64,000 nucleotides of DNA. Source: Streptomyces sp. LHD-70. GTDB taxonomy: Bacteria > Actinomycetota > Actinomycetes > Streptomycetales > Streptomycetaceae. Below, in pieces: positions 32,764 through 42,087 of the stretch. Position 1 is the stretch's first letter. Every line of letters begins with the position of its first letter. Both the position numbers and the translations under genes were made by a program. A model generated the notes under the pieces. It was not told where the DNA came from and did not search any database. It saw nothing but the letters and a program-made list of their open reading frames with translations. The stretch covers positions 186,001 to 250,000 of the forward strand of contig NZ_JAVIFW010000012.1 in the NCBI RefSeq assembly GCF_031157275.1. Direction: 5' to 3'.

Positions 32764-33935
32764 GCACCACGCACTCCTGGACCACCACCCCCATCACCGC
32801 CGAACTCGTGCGCGGCGCGCTGGAGTTGGAGCCCACCGCACACGGCCTGCTGCCGCACCGGCTGCCCGCGCGCGCCAGGCGGCAGATCTCCGACGGCATG
32901 ACCGCCATGGCGGAGGCCCAGCCCTCCGGCGTACGCCTCGCGTTCCGTACCGCGGCCACCGCGATCGAGCTCGACACGCTGCCCACCAAGCGCGCCTACC
33001 AGGGTGTGCCGGGACCGGCCCCGGCCGACGGCGTGTACGACCTGCTCGTGGACGGCCGCCTCACCGCACAGACCACCGTGACCGGCGGCAACGTCCTGAG
33101 CGTCGACCTCGCCACCCAGTCCGCCGAGCTCACCGAGGGCGACCCCGGCACCGCCCGCTTCAGCGAACTCCCCGCGGGCGACAAGGACATCGCGATCTGG
33201 CTGCCCCACACCGAGCGGACCGAGCTGGTCGCCCTGCGCACCGACGCGCCGCTCGTCCCGCTGCCCGACCGCGGCCGCAAGGTGTGGCTGCACCACGGCA
33301 GCTCCATCAGCCACGGCTCCACCGCCACCCACCCGACCGGCACTTGGCCCGCCCTCGCCGCGTCCCGCGCGGGCGTCGAGCTGGTCAACCTGGGCCTCGG
33401 CGGCTCCGCGCTGCTCGACCCGTACACCGCGCGGGCGCTGCGCGACACCCCCGCCGACCTGATCAGCGTCAAGATCGGCATCAACATCGTCAACGCCGAC
33501 GCGATGCGGCTGCGCACCTTCGGCCCCGCCGTGCACGGCTTCCTCGACACGATCCGCGAGGGGCATCCCACGACCCCGCTGCTCGTCGTCTCCGCCGTGC
33601 TCTGTCCCGTACAGGAGGACACCCCGGGCCCGCTCGCCCCCGACTTCGCCGACGGGACCGTGCGCTTCAAGGCGACCGGCGACCCGGCCGAGACCGCCGC
33701 GGGCCGCCTCACCCTGAACGTCGTACGTGAGGAGCTCGCCCGGATCGTGGGGGAGCGGGAGGCTGACGATCCGCATCTCTCGTACCTCGACGGCCGTCAG
33801 CTGTACGGCGAGGCCGACCACGCCGAACTCCCCCTCCCGGACGCGGTCCACCCGAGCCCGGAGGGGCATGTGCGGATCGCCGAGCGGTTCGGGGAGCGGG
33901 TCTTCGGGGCGGGCGGGGCGTTCGCGGGGCTGTGA
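32760..33935 (+). CDS. SGNH/GDSL-family hydrolase
   Basis: A 391-residue esterase-like protein. An N-terminal beta-rich domain (about 1-160) precedes the SGNH domain. In the latter block I is HHGSSISHG (nucleophile serine), block II is NLGLGGSA, block III is KIGINIVNADA, and the catalytic Asp/His lie in DAVHPSPEGH. The two-part layout resembles bacterial acetylxylan-esterase-like and lipase-like SGNH proteins. There is no signal peptide, so it should act in the cytoplasm. The substrate is unknown, and the coupled TetR regulator suggests it responds to a small molecule. Confidence 0.9.
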   Translation: MSTTHSWTTTPITAELVRGALELEPTAHGLLPHRLPARARRQISDGMTAMAEAQPSGVRLAFRTAATAIELDTLPTKRAYQGVPGPAPADGVYDLLVDGRLTAQTTVTGGNVLSVDLATQSAELTEGDPGTARFSELPAGDKDIAIWLPHTERTELVALRTDAPLVPLPDRGRKVWLHHGSSISHGSTATHPTGTWPALAASRAGVELVNLGLGGSALLDPYTARALRDTPADLISVKIGINIVNADAMRLRTFGPAVHGFLDTIREGHPTTPLLVVSAVLCPVQEDTPGPLAPDFADGTVRFKATGDPAETAAGRLTLNVVREELARIVGEREADDPHLSYLDGRQLYGEADHAELPLPDAVHPSPEGHVRIAERFGERVFGAGGAFAGL

Positions 33936-34092
33936 CATGTGCGGCTCTGCCGCGGGGCGTGACAAGCCACGACGGCGCCGCAGTCGAACAGACGGCAGGT
34001 AAGGGGGATGGGGAAGGGCTGCCCCGGCAACCCGTCACAATGGAGTACGCAGCACCCCGTACCCCCGAAAGCAACGCAGTGGAGGAAGTGCC

Positions 34093-34536
34093 ATGGCACA
34101 GGTCGAAGCCGTGACCGAGAGGATCATCGCGGCCGCCCCGGACGATGTCTTCGACGCGCTCGCCGACTACAAGGGCACGCGTCCGAAGGTGCTGCCCGCG
34201 CACTTCAGCGAGTACGAGGTCCGCGAGGGCGGTGACGGCGAGGGCACCCTCGTCCACTGGAAGCTCCAGGCCACCAGCAAGCGCGTACGCGACTGCCTCC
34301 TCGAGGTCAGCGAGCCGACCGACGGCGAGCTCGTCGAGAAGGACCGCAACTCCTCGATGGCGACCACCTGGACCGTCACCCCCGCGGGCGAGGGCCGGGC
34401 CAAGGTCGTCGTGTCGAGCGTGTGGAACGGCGCGGGCGGCATCGGCGGCTTCTTCGAGAAGACCTTCGCGCCCAAGGGCCTCGGGCGGATCTACGACGAG
34501 CTGCTCACCAAGCTCGCCACCGAAGTGGAGAAGTGA
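34093..34536 (+). CDS. SRPBCC-family protein (polyketide cyclase/dehydrase-like)
   Basis: A 147-residue single-domain START-like protein. The pattern of N-terminal strand (VEAVTERIIAAAPDDVFDAL), central YEVREGG and TTWTVTP strands, and the long C-terminal helix (GLGRIYDELLTKLATEV) fits the SRPBCC fold, which binds hydrophobic ligands. No catalytic residue can be assigned. The ATG at 34093 follows GTGGAGGAAG. It is a single gene followed by a strong terminator, and no biosynthetic cluster is nearby. Confidence 0.87.
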   Translation: MAQVEAVTERIIAAAPDDVFDALADYKGTRPKVLPAHFSEYEVREGGDGEGTLVHWKLQATSKRVRDCLLEVSEPTDGELVEKDRNSSMATTWTVTPAGEGRAKVVVSSVWNGAGGIGGFFEKTFAPKGLGRIYDELLTKLATEVEK

Positions 34537-34903
34537 GCCCGGCGCCGGGCCGCACCTGCTGAGCCCCGCCCTGCGGTGGGCCGACCGGGAGAGTTCCGGC
34601 CGGCCCACCGCCGTTTTCCGTCCCTTCTTTCCTCCCTCCCCCTCCCTCCTGCCCCTGGCCGCCGCGCCCGGCCTGTCGCTGGTTCGGGTGGTTTCCGGCG
34701 CGCTCCGGGCGCACCACCCGCGCGCGCCCCCGTACCCGCGTCGCGCGTCAAACCCCGAGGTCCGCCGGGTGCGTGCACCGCCCAACACCCTTGCGGCGAG
34801 CGGCCGTAGACCCTGTTTGCGGCGAACTTTTCGGTTGCCCGCAGTTGTCGCGTAATGCGAGAAATGGGCGGCGCGACCGGGCGCGAACGAGGGGAGCGGG
34901 TAC
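34537..34903. other. Intergenic region before the MFS transporter
   Basis: This 367-base gap starts with a terminator at 34573-34617. The stretch 34790-34865 (CTGTTTGCGGCGAACTTTTC, TTGTCGCGTAATGCG) is less G/C-rich and probably holds the transporter promoter. No gene is seen. Confidence 0.45.
34573..34617 (+). terminator. Terminator of the SRPBCC gene
   Basis: An 11-bp perfect stem (GCGGTGGGCCG and its complement) closes a 17-base inner region and is followed by CGTTTTCC, a short T-tract. Confidence 0.8.
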
Positions 34904-37321
34904 GTGCGTGGGACGACTCTGGTGCAGGACGAGCAGGCCCCCGAGGCCGCACCGGCAGCGGAGCAGCCCCCACCGCCCGCCGGACCCGGACCCGACTCCG
35001 CGCAGGAGCTGAGCCCGCGCCGCGTCCGCCTGGTCTTCGCGGGACTGATGCTCGCCCTGCTGCTCGCCGCCCTCGAGCAGATGATCGTCGCCACCGCGCT
35101 GCCGAAGATCGTCGGCGAGCTGCACGGCCTCGACAAGATGTCCTGGGCGATCACCGCGTACCTCCTGACCGCCACCATCGGACTGCCGGTCTACGGCAAG
35201 CTCGGCGATCTCCTGGGCCGCAAGAGCGTCTTCCAGTTCGCGATCGTCGTCTTCATCATCGGCTCCGCACTCGCCGGCTGGTCGCGGACCATGGACGAGC
35301 TGATCGCCTTCCGCGCGATCCAGGGCGTCGGCGCCGGCGGGCTCATGATCGGCGTGCAGGCGATCATCGCCGACATCGTCCCGCCCCGCCAACGCGGCCG
35401 CTACATGGGCGTGATCGGCGCCGCGTACGGACTCGCCTCCGTCGCCGGACCGCTGCTCGGCGGCTTCTTCACGGACCACGCGAGCTGGCGCTGGTGCTTC
35501 TACATCAACGTGCCGTTCGGCCTGCTCACCCTCGCCGTGATCGCCGTCGTGCTGAAGCTGCCCAAGCCCACCGCCAAGCCTCGGTTCGACGTTCTCGGGG
35601 CCCTGCTCCTCGCCACCGCCTCAACCTGCCTCGTGCTGCTGACCAGTTGGGGCGGTACGGAGTACGAGTGGGGCGACCGCGTGATCATCGGGCTCGGCGT
35701 CGGCTCGGTGCTCTCGACCGTGCTGTTCCTCGTCGTCGAGCGGTTCGCAGCAGAACCGATCATTCCGCTACGCCTCTTCCGCGATCCGACGTTCAACATC
35801 ACCGGGCTCGTCGGGGCGATCGTCGGCGTCGGCATGTTCGGCGCGGCCAGCTATCTGCCGACGTTTCTGCAGATGGTCGACGGGGCCACCGCCACCGAGT
35901 CCGGGCTCCTCATGCTGCCGATGATGTTCGGCATCGTCGCCGCCTCCATCGTCTCCGGCCAACTCATCAGCCACACCGGCCACTACCGCATCTACCCGAT
36001 CATCGGCGGCGCCGCCTCCGCCGTCGGCATGTGGCTGCTCTCCCGCCTGGAGGCCGACACCTCGCGCCTCGCCTCCAGCATCTGGATGGGCGTGCTCGGC
36101 ATCGGCATCGGCCTGATCATGCCCGTGCTCATCCTCGCCGTGCAGAACGCCGTACCGCCCGCCGACCTCGGCACCGCCACCAGCGCCAACAACTACTTCC
36201 GGCAGATCGGCGGCAGCGTCGGCGCCGCCGTCTTCGGCACCCTCTTCGCCGACCGGCTCGCCGACGCGCTCACCGACCGGCTGCCCACGGGCGCCGACCT
36301 GCCCGACCCCGAGTCGATCACGCCCCAACTCGTCCACCGGCTCCCCGAGCAGCTGCGCGAGGGCTACATCCAGGCGTACGCGGACGCCATGCCGCGGATC
36401 TTCCTGTACCTCGTGCCGGTCCTCGTACTCGGCCTCCTCATCGCCCTGTTCCTCAAGGAGACACCTCTGTTGTCCGCCAACGCCGCCGACGCCGCGCCCC
36501 AGAGCGCCCACCCGACCGAGCACATCGCCACCGTCCCGGCCGCCCGCAGCGCCGCGCACACCGCGGGCGTGCCCGTGTGCGGCAGCGTCCAGCACTCCGA
36601 CGGGACCAGCGTGCCCCGCGCCGCGCTCACCCTGATCGACGTCACCGGGCAGCAGATCGGCCGCGGCGCGAGCGGCGACGACGGGCGGTACGCGCTGTCC
36701 ACACCCGGAGCCGGTTCGTACGTCCTGATCGCCGCCGCGGGAGGGCACCAGCCGCAGGCCGTCTCCGTCACCGTCGGCGAACGGCCCGTCGAACTCGACG
36801 TCGTGCTCGGCGGCGCCGGACGCCTCGCCGGACTCGTCGTCACCGCCGACGGCAGCCCCGTACGGGACGCGGCCGTGACCCTGACCGACGTGCGCGGCGA
36901 GGTCGTGGCCAGCGCGCGCAGCGGACGCGAAGGCGGGTACGTCATCACCGAGTTGGTGGCCGGCGAGTACACCCTCGCCGCCAGCGCCCCCGCCTTCCGG
37001 CCGGCCGCCGTCCCGGTCAGCGTGCAGGCCGCGCGCGAGACCCGGCAGGACATCGAACTCGCCGGTGGCGCCGTCCTCCGCGGCACCGTGCGGGCCACCG
37101 GCGGACGGGCCGTCGAGGACGCGCGCGTCACCCTGCTCGACGCCGCGGGCAACGTGGTCGACACCCTCACCACCGGGCCGGACGGCACGTTCCGCTTCGT
37201 CGACCTGTCCTCCGGCGAGTACACCGTGATCGCCGCGGGCTACCCGCCGGTCGCCACCGTGCTGCAGGTCGCGGGCGGCGGGCGCACCGAGCGGGACCTC
37301 CAACTCGGCCACGAGGACTGA
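34904..37321 (+). CDS. DHA2-type MFS transporter fused to three carboxypeptidase-regulatory-like domains
   Basis: An 805-residue protein. Residues 20-530 are a 14-helix drug:H+ antiporter of the DHA2 group, with the motif-C helix and GKLGDLLGRKSVFQ (motif A). From about 555 to the end are three repeats of about 80 residues (starting near 555, 639 and 724), each with a VxDAxVTLxD core, a DGRYxL-type turn and a GEYTLxA strand. These are CarboxypepD_reg/Cna-B-like beta sandwiches. By topology this tail would follow the last membrane helix. It may bind a ligand or the cell envelope. The GTG at 34904 follows GAGGGGAG. Export substrate is unknown. Confidence 0.93.
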   Translation: MRGTTLVQDEQAPEAAPAAEQPPPPAGPGPDSAQELSPRRVRLVFAGLMLALLLAALEQMIVATALPKIVGELHGLDKMSWAITAYLLTATIGLPVYGKLGDLLGRKSVFQFAIVVFIIGSALAGWSRTMDELIAFRAIQGVGAGGLMIGVQAIIADIVPPRQRGRYMGVIGAAYGLASVAGPLLGGFFTDHASWRWCFYINVPFGLLTLAVIAVVLKLPKPTAKPRFDVLGALLLATASTCLVLLTSWGGTEYEWGDRVIIGLGVGSVLSTVLFLVVERFAAEPIIPLRLFRDPTFNITGLVGAIVGVGMFGAASYLPTFLQMVDGATATESGLLMLPMMFGIVAASIVSGQLISHTGHYRIYPIIGGAASAVGMWLLSRLEADTSRLASSIWMGVLGIGIGLIMPVLILAVQNAVPPADLGTATSANNYFRQIGGSVGAAVFGTLFADRLADALTDRLPTGADLPDPESITPQLVHRLPEQLREGYIQAYADAMPRIFLYLVPVLVLGLLIALFLKETPLLSANAADAAPQSAHPTEHIATVPAARSAAHTAGVPVCGSVQHSDGTSVPRAALTLIDVTGQQIGRGASGDDGRYALSTPGAGSYVLIAAAGGHQPQAVSVTVGERPVELDVVLGGAGRLAGLVVTADGSPVRDAAVTLTDVRGEVVASARSGREGGYVITELVAGEYTLAASAPAFRPAAVPVSVQAARETRQDIELAGGAVLRGTVRATGGRAVEDARVTLLDAAGNVVDTLTTGPDGTFRFVDLSSGEYTVIAAGYPPVATVLQVAGGGRTERDLQLGHED

Positions 37322-37362
37322 CGATCCGGCCCCGCGCCACCCGCCGTCGCCCGTGCGCCGCC

Positions 37363-37418
37363 CGTCGTGGCCGGTGCACCGCACGTCGTGGCCGGTGCAC
37401 CGCACGTCGTGGCCGGTG
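37363..37418. repeat. 21-bp tandem repeat, 2.7 copies
   Basis: Units at 37363-37383 and 37384-37404 are identical, with a partial third to 37418 (core GTCGTGGCCGGTGCACCGCA). It lies just after the MFS gene and may form a terminator-like structure. Confidence 0.7.
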
Positions 37419-37575
37419 AGCGCGGGCCTCGCGCAACAGGGGGCGCACAGGGGGGCGCGTCGCCCACGCATCCTTAGGGTCCAATTTCCGAAGATGCCGC
37501 ACACGGTGTGCCGCACGCGCCGTACCGTGGTCGTGGCGCAGATCTTCATCCGCGCCACGGGAAGGAGCCCAGACC

Positions 37576-40032
37576 ATGGAGCGTGGCACTCCGGATGGGC
37601 CGGCGACGCAGTCCGCCGTCGCCGGTCGTATTCCGCTGGCCGTGGTCGTCGTGAACGGAGCGGGTCTCGTCTCGCACTGGAGCAGCGGCGCACGCCGCCT
37701 GTTCGGGTACGCGAAGGACGAGGCGGTGGGCCGTCGCGCCGTCGACCTGCTGCCCGTCTCCGGGGCCCTGCCCGAGGAAGCGACGACCCCCCTCGACCTG
37801 CCCGACGGGTACGAGGAGTTGGACTCCGGCCTGGAGGCGTCGCTCGGCGGGCACACGTCCTACCCGGCCGCGGGCCGCGCCCGTCTCTCCGAGCCCGGCC
37901 GCGACCGCGTGGACGTCCTGTGGTGGGCGTACCCACTGGTGGGTCCCGGACCCGAGCGGCTGCTCGTCCTCGCCGCCGACGCCGACCGGCTGCGCCGCGA
38001 GAACCCCGACGATCCCGTCGACCCGGAGGGCGCCACCGAACGCATCGCCCCCGGCTTCGGCCTGCACACCGAGTTCCCGGGGTACGAGGAGCTGGCGCGC
38101 CGGCTGCCCGAGATCCTGCCCAGCATGGGCGTGGCCGAGGGCTCCCGGATCGTTTCGCAGGTCCTCGAACTGGGCTATCCCGTCCTGGAGTTCAGCCAGC
38201 ACGACCGCGTCCCGGTCACGCCGGACTGGGGCGTGCCCCGGCGCGCGGAGCGCAAGGCGCGCCGCGAGCGGGTGGCGCGCGCCGTGGCCGCGGGGCAGCC
38301 CGTGCCGCAGGACCTGGCGGACGAGGCGGAGGACCTCGAGTACCTCGCGGTGCGCGAGCGCCTGGAGTTCCTCAACGAGGTCAGCGGCAGGATCGGCACC
38401 TCGCTCGACCTGGCCAGGACCATCAACGAGGTCAGCCGCGCGATCGTGCCCCGCTTCGCCAACGTGGCCTGCACCTATCTGCGTGAACAGGTCGTCGCGG
38501 GCGAGGGGTTCGCCGAGGGCGTGCCCGACTCCACCACCATGTGGCACCGCGTCGCCCTGGAGCACACCGACGAGCCGGGCCGCTGGGACGACGTCGTGCC
38601 GGTCGGCGAGGCCATGCCGTTCCCGGCGGACACGCCGTTCTTCCAGTGCATGACGACCGGCGACCCCGTCCTGATCCCGCACATCAGCGAGGAGATGGGC
38701 CACGCCATCGCCTCGGAGCTGGACAAGCGGGACATCCGGCCGTTCATCGTCGACCGCTCGATGCTGATCGTGCCCCTCAAGGCACGCAACGTCGTCCTCG
38801 GCTTCAGCGTCCTCCTGCGCCACCCGGACCGCATCGTCTTCAACGACATGGACCGCGTCACCGGCGCCGAACTCGCCGCCCGCGCGGCCCTGGTGCTCGA
38901 CAACGCGCGCATGTACACGTACCAGGAGAACGTCGCCGAGACGCTCCAGGACAGCATGCTTCCGCACATCGCGCCCCGCATGTCCGGCTGCGACATCGCC
39001 ACCCGCTATCTGCCGGGCACCCTCCTCGGCCGGGTCGGCGGTGACTGGTTCGACTCCGTGAAGCTGCCCGGCTCCCGCACCGCCCTCGTCGTCGGGGACG
39101 TCATGGGGCACGGCCTCAACTCCGCCGCGATGATGGGCCAGTTGCGCACCGCCGTGCAGACCATGGCCGCCCTCGACCTGCCGCCCGCCCAGCTCCTGCG
39201 CAACCTCGACGACCTCGCGCAGCGCCTCGGCGAGCAGTATCTGGCCACCTGCCTGTACGCGGTGTACGACCCGATCGCGGGCGAGCTGCAGATCTCCAAC
39301 GCCGGGCACATCCCGCCCGTCGTGGTCCGCGCCGAGGACGGCCGCAGCGACCTCCTCGACCTGCCCACGGGCGCCCCGATAGGCGTCGGCGGCGTGCCCT
39401 TCGAGACCGTACGCATCCCCGTCGCGCCCGGCGACCGCCTGGTGATGTGCACCGACGGCCTGGTCGAGGTGCGTGGCGAGGACATCGCCGTCGGCCTCGC
39501 CACGCTCTGCGAGTCGGCCGCCCACCCGGCGGCCTCCATGGACGATGCCTGCGACACCATCATCCGCGCCCTCGCCGTGACCTTCACCGAAGCGGGCCGC
39601 GGCGGCCGCAAGGACGACGTCGCCCTCCTGATGGCCCGGCTCAACGGCATCGCCGCCGAGGACGTCGCGGACTGGCAGCTCCAGGTGGACCCGCGCGAGG
39701 TCGGCCGCGCCCGCCGCCTGGTCCGCGCCCAGCTGCGCCGCTGGGGCCTCGAACAGCTCGTGGAGACCGCCGAGTTGCTGGTCAGCGAGGTCGTCACCAA
39801 CGCGGTGCGGCACGCACACGGTGACCAGCTGGCGCTGCGCCTGGTCCGCTCGGACGTGGTGCAGTGCGAGGTCATCGACGACGAACACACCCTGCCCACG
39901 CTGCTCAGCACCGGCGCGGACGACGAGTTCGGCCGCGGCCTGGCCGTGGTGAGCGCCCTGGCACGGGAGTGGGGCTCGGCGCGCGCGGGCGACGGCAAGT
40001 CGGTGTGGTTCGAGCTGTCGTTGCCCCGGTAG
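37576..40032 (+). CDS. PAS-GAF-SpoIIE serine phosphatase with HATPase anti-sigma-type domain
   Basis: An 818-residue cytoplasmic signalling protein. Domains in order: a PAS domain at about 18-130, a linker, a GAF domain at about 260-445 (LEFLNEVSGRIGTSLDLA), a PP2C/SpoIIE phosphatase at about 455-670 with the metal-binding GGDWFD, VGDVMGHG and DDVALL motifs, and a HATPase_c_2 domain near 690-815 (ELLVSEVVTNAVRHA). Such proteins both dephosphorylate anti-sigma-factor antagonists and may phosphorylate them. The ligand of the PAS and GAF domains is unknown. It precedes the SWIM-VWA-MoxR locus by 190 bases on the same strand; whether the two are linked is not shown. Confidence 0.94.
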   Translation: MERGTPDGPATQSAVAGRIPLAVVVVNGAGLVSHWSSGARRLFGYAKDEAVGRRAVDLLPVSGALPEEATTPLDLPDGYEELDSGLEASLGGHTSYPAAGRARLSEPGRDRVDVLWWAYPLVGPGPERLLVLAADADRLRRENPDDPVDPEGATERIAPGFGLHTEFPGYEELARRLPEILPSMGVAEGSRIVSQVLELGYPVLEFSQHDRVPVTPDWGVPRRAERKARRERVARAVAAGQPVPQDLADEAEDLEYLAVRERLEFLNEVSGRIGTSLDLARTINEVSRAIVPRFANVACTYLREQVVAGEGFAEGVPDSTTMWHRVALEHTDEPGRWDDVVPVGEAMPFPADTPFFQCMTTGDPVLIPHISEEMGHAIASELDKRDIRPFIVDRSMLIVPLKARNVVLGFSVLLRHPDRIVFNDMDRVTGAELAARAALVLDNARMYTYQENVAETLQDSMLPHIAPRMSGCDIATRYLPGTLLGRVGGDWFDSVKLPGSRTALVVGDVMGHGLNSAAMMGQLRTAVQTMAALDLPPAQLLRNLDDLAQRLGEQYLATCLYAVYDPIAGELQISNAGHIPPVVVRAEDGRSDLLDLPTGAPIGVGGVPFETVRIPVAPGDRLVMCTDGLVEVRGEDIAVGLATLCESAAHPAASMDDACDTIIRALAVTFTEAGRGGRKDDVALLMARLNGIAAEDVADWQLQVDPREVGRARRLVRAQLRRWGLEQLVETAELLVSEVVTNAVRHAHGDQLALRLVRSDVVQCEVIDDEHTLPTLLSTGADDEFGRGLAVVSALAREWGSARAGDGKSVWFELSLPR

Positions 40033-40222
40033 GTGCCCCTGTAGGGGAACCCCCCAACCCTCAAGTACCGCTGTGACCAGCAGCTTTGGGCTGTCCAAGG
40101 TCGATTGTCAGTGGTCGCCAGTAGGTTCATTGATGTCCCCGCCGGTCCGGCGAGGGACAGTCCTCTGGTGCATGGGAGATGGTGCGTTGTCAGGGTGGGA
40201 GAGGTCGAGCACGGCACGGGTC

Positions 40223-40690
40223 ATGGCGCCCGCACGGCCGCGGAAGCTCGCCAAGGTTCCGTTCGTCGAACTGGCCGACGGACGCATGCAGGGGGTCGTC
40301 TCCAGCGGCTCGGACATCGGCCGGGTGTATGTCTCGTCGGTGACGGCAGGGGCGTACGCATACGCCTGCAGCACGAACAACAACCGGCCGTGCGGAGGCG
40401 CCCGGGGTTCGTACTGCAACCACATCGCGGCACTGATCAAGGAAGCCGTGCTGCAGTACGGCGCCGTGCGCGTCGCCCGCTATCTGAAGTGCGACCTCGG
40501 GGACGTGGAGCCCGACGCGGCGAGCCTCACGCACGCCATGGCGGCCACGCGGCCCTCGCCGGGGGACAGTACGGCCGCGGCGACGGTCTTCAGCCGCTTC
40601 CTGCGTCACCTCGCCTACCTGGAGTTCGACCCGACCACGGCGCCCCTGCCCGAGATGCAGTGGTTCCCGCCGACAAGGGCGGTGGCCTGA
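40223..40690 (+). CDS. SWIM zinc-finger protein
   Basis: A 155-residue small protein. The zinc-binding region is C49-x7-C57-x7-C65-x-H67 (ACSTNNNRPCGG, SYCNHIAALI), a spaced-out form of the SWIM CxCx(n)CxH motif. SWIM fingers mediate protein or DNA binding. The ATG at 40223 was chosen because the conserved part begins with ARPRKLAKVPFVELADGR; the frame is open upstream without similarity. No strong ribosome-binding site is visible. Its stop shares one base with the ATG of the next gene, so it is the first member of a coupled locus with an unknown protein, a VWA protein, a MoxR ATPase and a DUF5682-type protein. Confidence 0.85.
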   Translation: MAPARPRKLAKVPFVELADGRMQGVVSSGSDIGRVYVSSVTAGAYAYACSTNNNRPCGGARGSYCNHIAALIKEAVLQYGAVRVARYLKCDLGDVEPDAASLTHAMAATRPSPGDSTAAATVFSRFLRHLAYLEFDPTTAPLPEMQWFPPTRAVA

Positions 40691-42087
40691 TGCGTACGGA
40701 TCTGCTGGCCGAGCCCGTCGACGGGCTCGACGAGGCCCTCGCCGCCGTGGACGCCTTCGACGGCGCGCTCACCTCGGGCCTGCTCCGGCCCCAACCCGCC
40801 CAAGGTGCGGGCCTGTTGGAGCTCGCCGACGCCGTCGCGGGCACGCCACTCGCCGCGAAGGTCGCCGAAGCCGCGGAGAAGGCGGCCGCCGGTGCCGCGA
40901 GCGAGGACCACTTCGTCGCGCTCGCCGCCGCCCGCACCGCCCTGCTCGGCTCCGTCCACGACGCGCTCGGCACGCGCGTGGAGGAGGCCGTCGGCCGCCC
41001 GCGCGGGGAGCTCGCCGCCCCGGCCGACGGCCCGCGCGAGCCGGTCCAGGAGGTCAATGTGCTGGTGGCCGCCCGGTCCTGGCTGGCCGACCTGGCCCGC
41101 TGCGGCTGGCAGGGCATGGACCACGAAGTGGTCTCCGGTGCCGCCCCGGTCGTCTCGGCCCTGCTGCCCGAGCCCGGACTGCGCCGCCTCGCCGCCCTCC
41201 TCGACGGCTTCGCCGCCGAACTCGCCGCCTCCTGCCCCGGCGCGTCCCTGCAGCGCATCCCGGAGCGCCGCTGGGCGGACCTGTGGGCGCGCGCCATGCT
41301 CCTCACGCTGCCCGGCGCGGCTGGACTGCCGGAGACGACCACGGTCACCGGCCGGCTGCTGCCGCTCGGCGTGGACGTCCAGGAGCACGCCACCGCCGTG
41401 CAGGCCCAGGTGCATGCGGTCCTTGAGCCCGCGGACGGCTCGGCCTCGCGGCTCGTCCGGGCCAGTGTGTCGGTGCCGAAGCCGGACACGGTCGTCGGGG
41501 CGGGCCTGTGGCAGTTGCTGCGGCCGCACATGTCGCTGCTCGAAGCCCTCGGTGAGGGGCGCTCGATGGAGCTCACGGACATGCCGCTCACCGCCGAGGG
41601 CGACCTCCTGTGGAGCGACGAGCACGCCCGCCCCGGCGAGCCCGCCGACCCCTTCGCCACCGCCCGCGTCGCCCTGCCCACGGCCATCGACGCCCCCACG
41701 GCACCTCTCGACCGGCACCCGACACGCCTCGCGGTCCCGGTGTTCGTGGAGGGGTACGCGGCCCAACTCGACGAGAACGCCCTGACGTTGACGTTCGCCG
41801 GTCAGCCGCTCCACGTCGACGCCGATCGCATCCCCACCGCGTCGCCGCTCACGCCGGAAGCCGTCGCCAAGTCCGGGGCCTGCATCGGCCTCCTTCGCTG
41901 GGACGCGGGTCGGTTCACGCTGCAGCCGCTGGCCGTGGAGTCGACCGTACGGAAGAAGACCGTCGTGCTGCACGCCGGGGCGTGGGCCGGGGGCACCACG
42001 GACAAGGTCGGCGTGAAGGGCGAGAAGGCGGCGACGGACGCGGTGAACGTGCTGCGGGAGCGCGCGGGAAGGCTGCTGCGGAAATGA
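40690..42087 (+). CDS. Unknown protein of the SWIM-VWA-MoxR locus
   Basis: A 465-residue soluble protein I do not recognise. The N-terminal 110 residues are Ala/Glu-rich and probably helical. The middle has conserved-looking blocks WLADLARCGWQGMD and RRWADLWARAMLLTLPGA. The C-terminal part is beta-rich (AVPVFVEGYAAQLDENALTL) and ends with basic GERAGRLLRK-type residues. Its ATG overlaps the SWIM stop, and its stop overlaps the VWA start (ATGA), so it must be made together with them. A DUF5691-like assignment is possible from gene order in other bacteria, but I cannot support it from motifs. Confidence 0.8.
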   Translation: MRTDLLAEPVDGLDEALAAVDAFDGALTSGLLRPQPAQGAGLLELADAVAGTPLAAKVAEAAEKAAAGAASEDHFVALAAARTALLGSVHDALGTRVEEAVGRPRGELAAPADGPREPVQEVNVLVAARSWLADLARCGWQGMDHEVVSGAAPVVSALLPEPGLRRLAALLDGFAAELAASCPGASLQRIPERRWADLWARAMLLTLPGAAGLPETTTVTGRLLPLGVDVQEHATAVQAQVHAVLEPADGSASRLVRASVSVPKPDTVVGAGLWQLLRPHMSLLEALGEGRSMELTDMPLTAEGDLLWSDEHARPGEPADPFATARVALPTAIDAPTAPLDRHPTRLAVPVFVEGYAAQLDENALTLTFAGQPLHVDADRIPTASPLTPEAVAKSGACIGLLRWDAGRFTLQPLAVESTVRKKTVVLHAGAWAGGTTDKVGVKGEKAATDAVNVLRERAGRLLRK

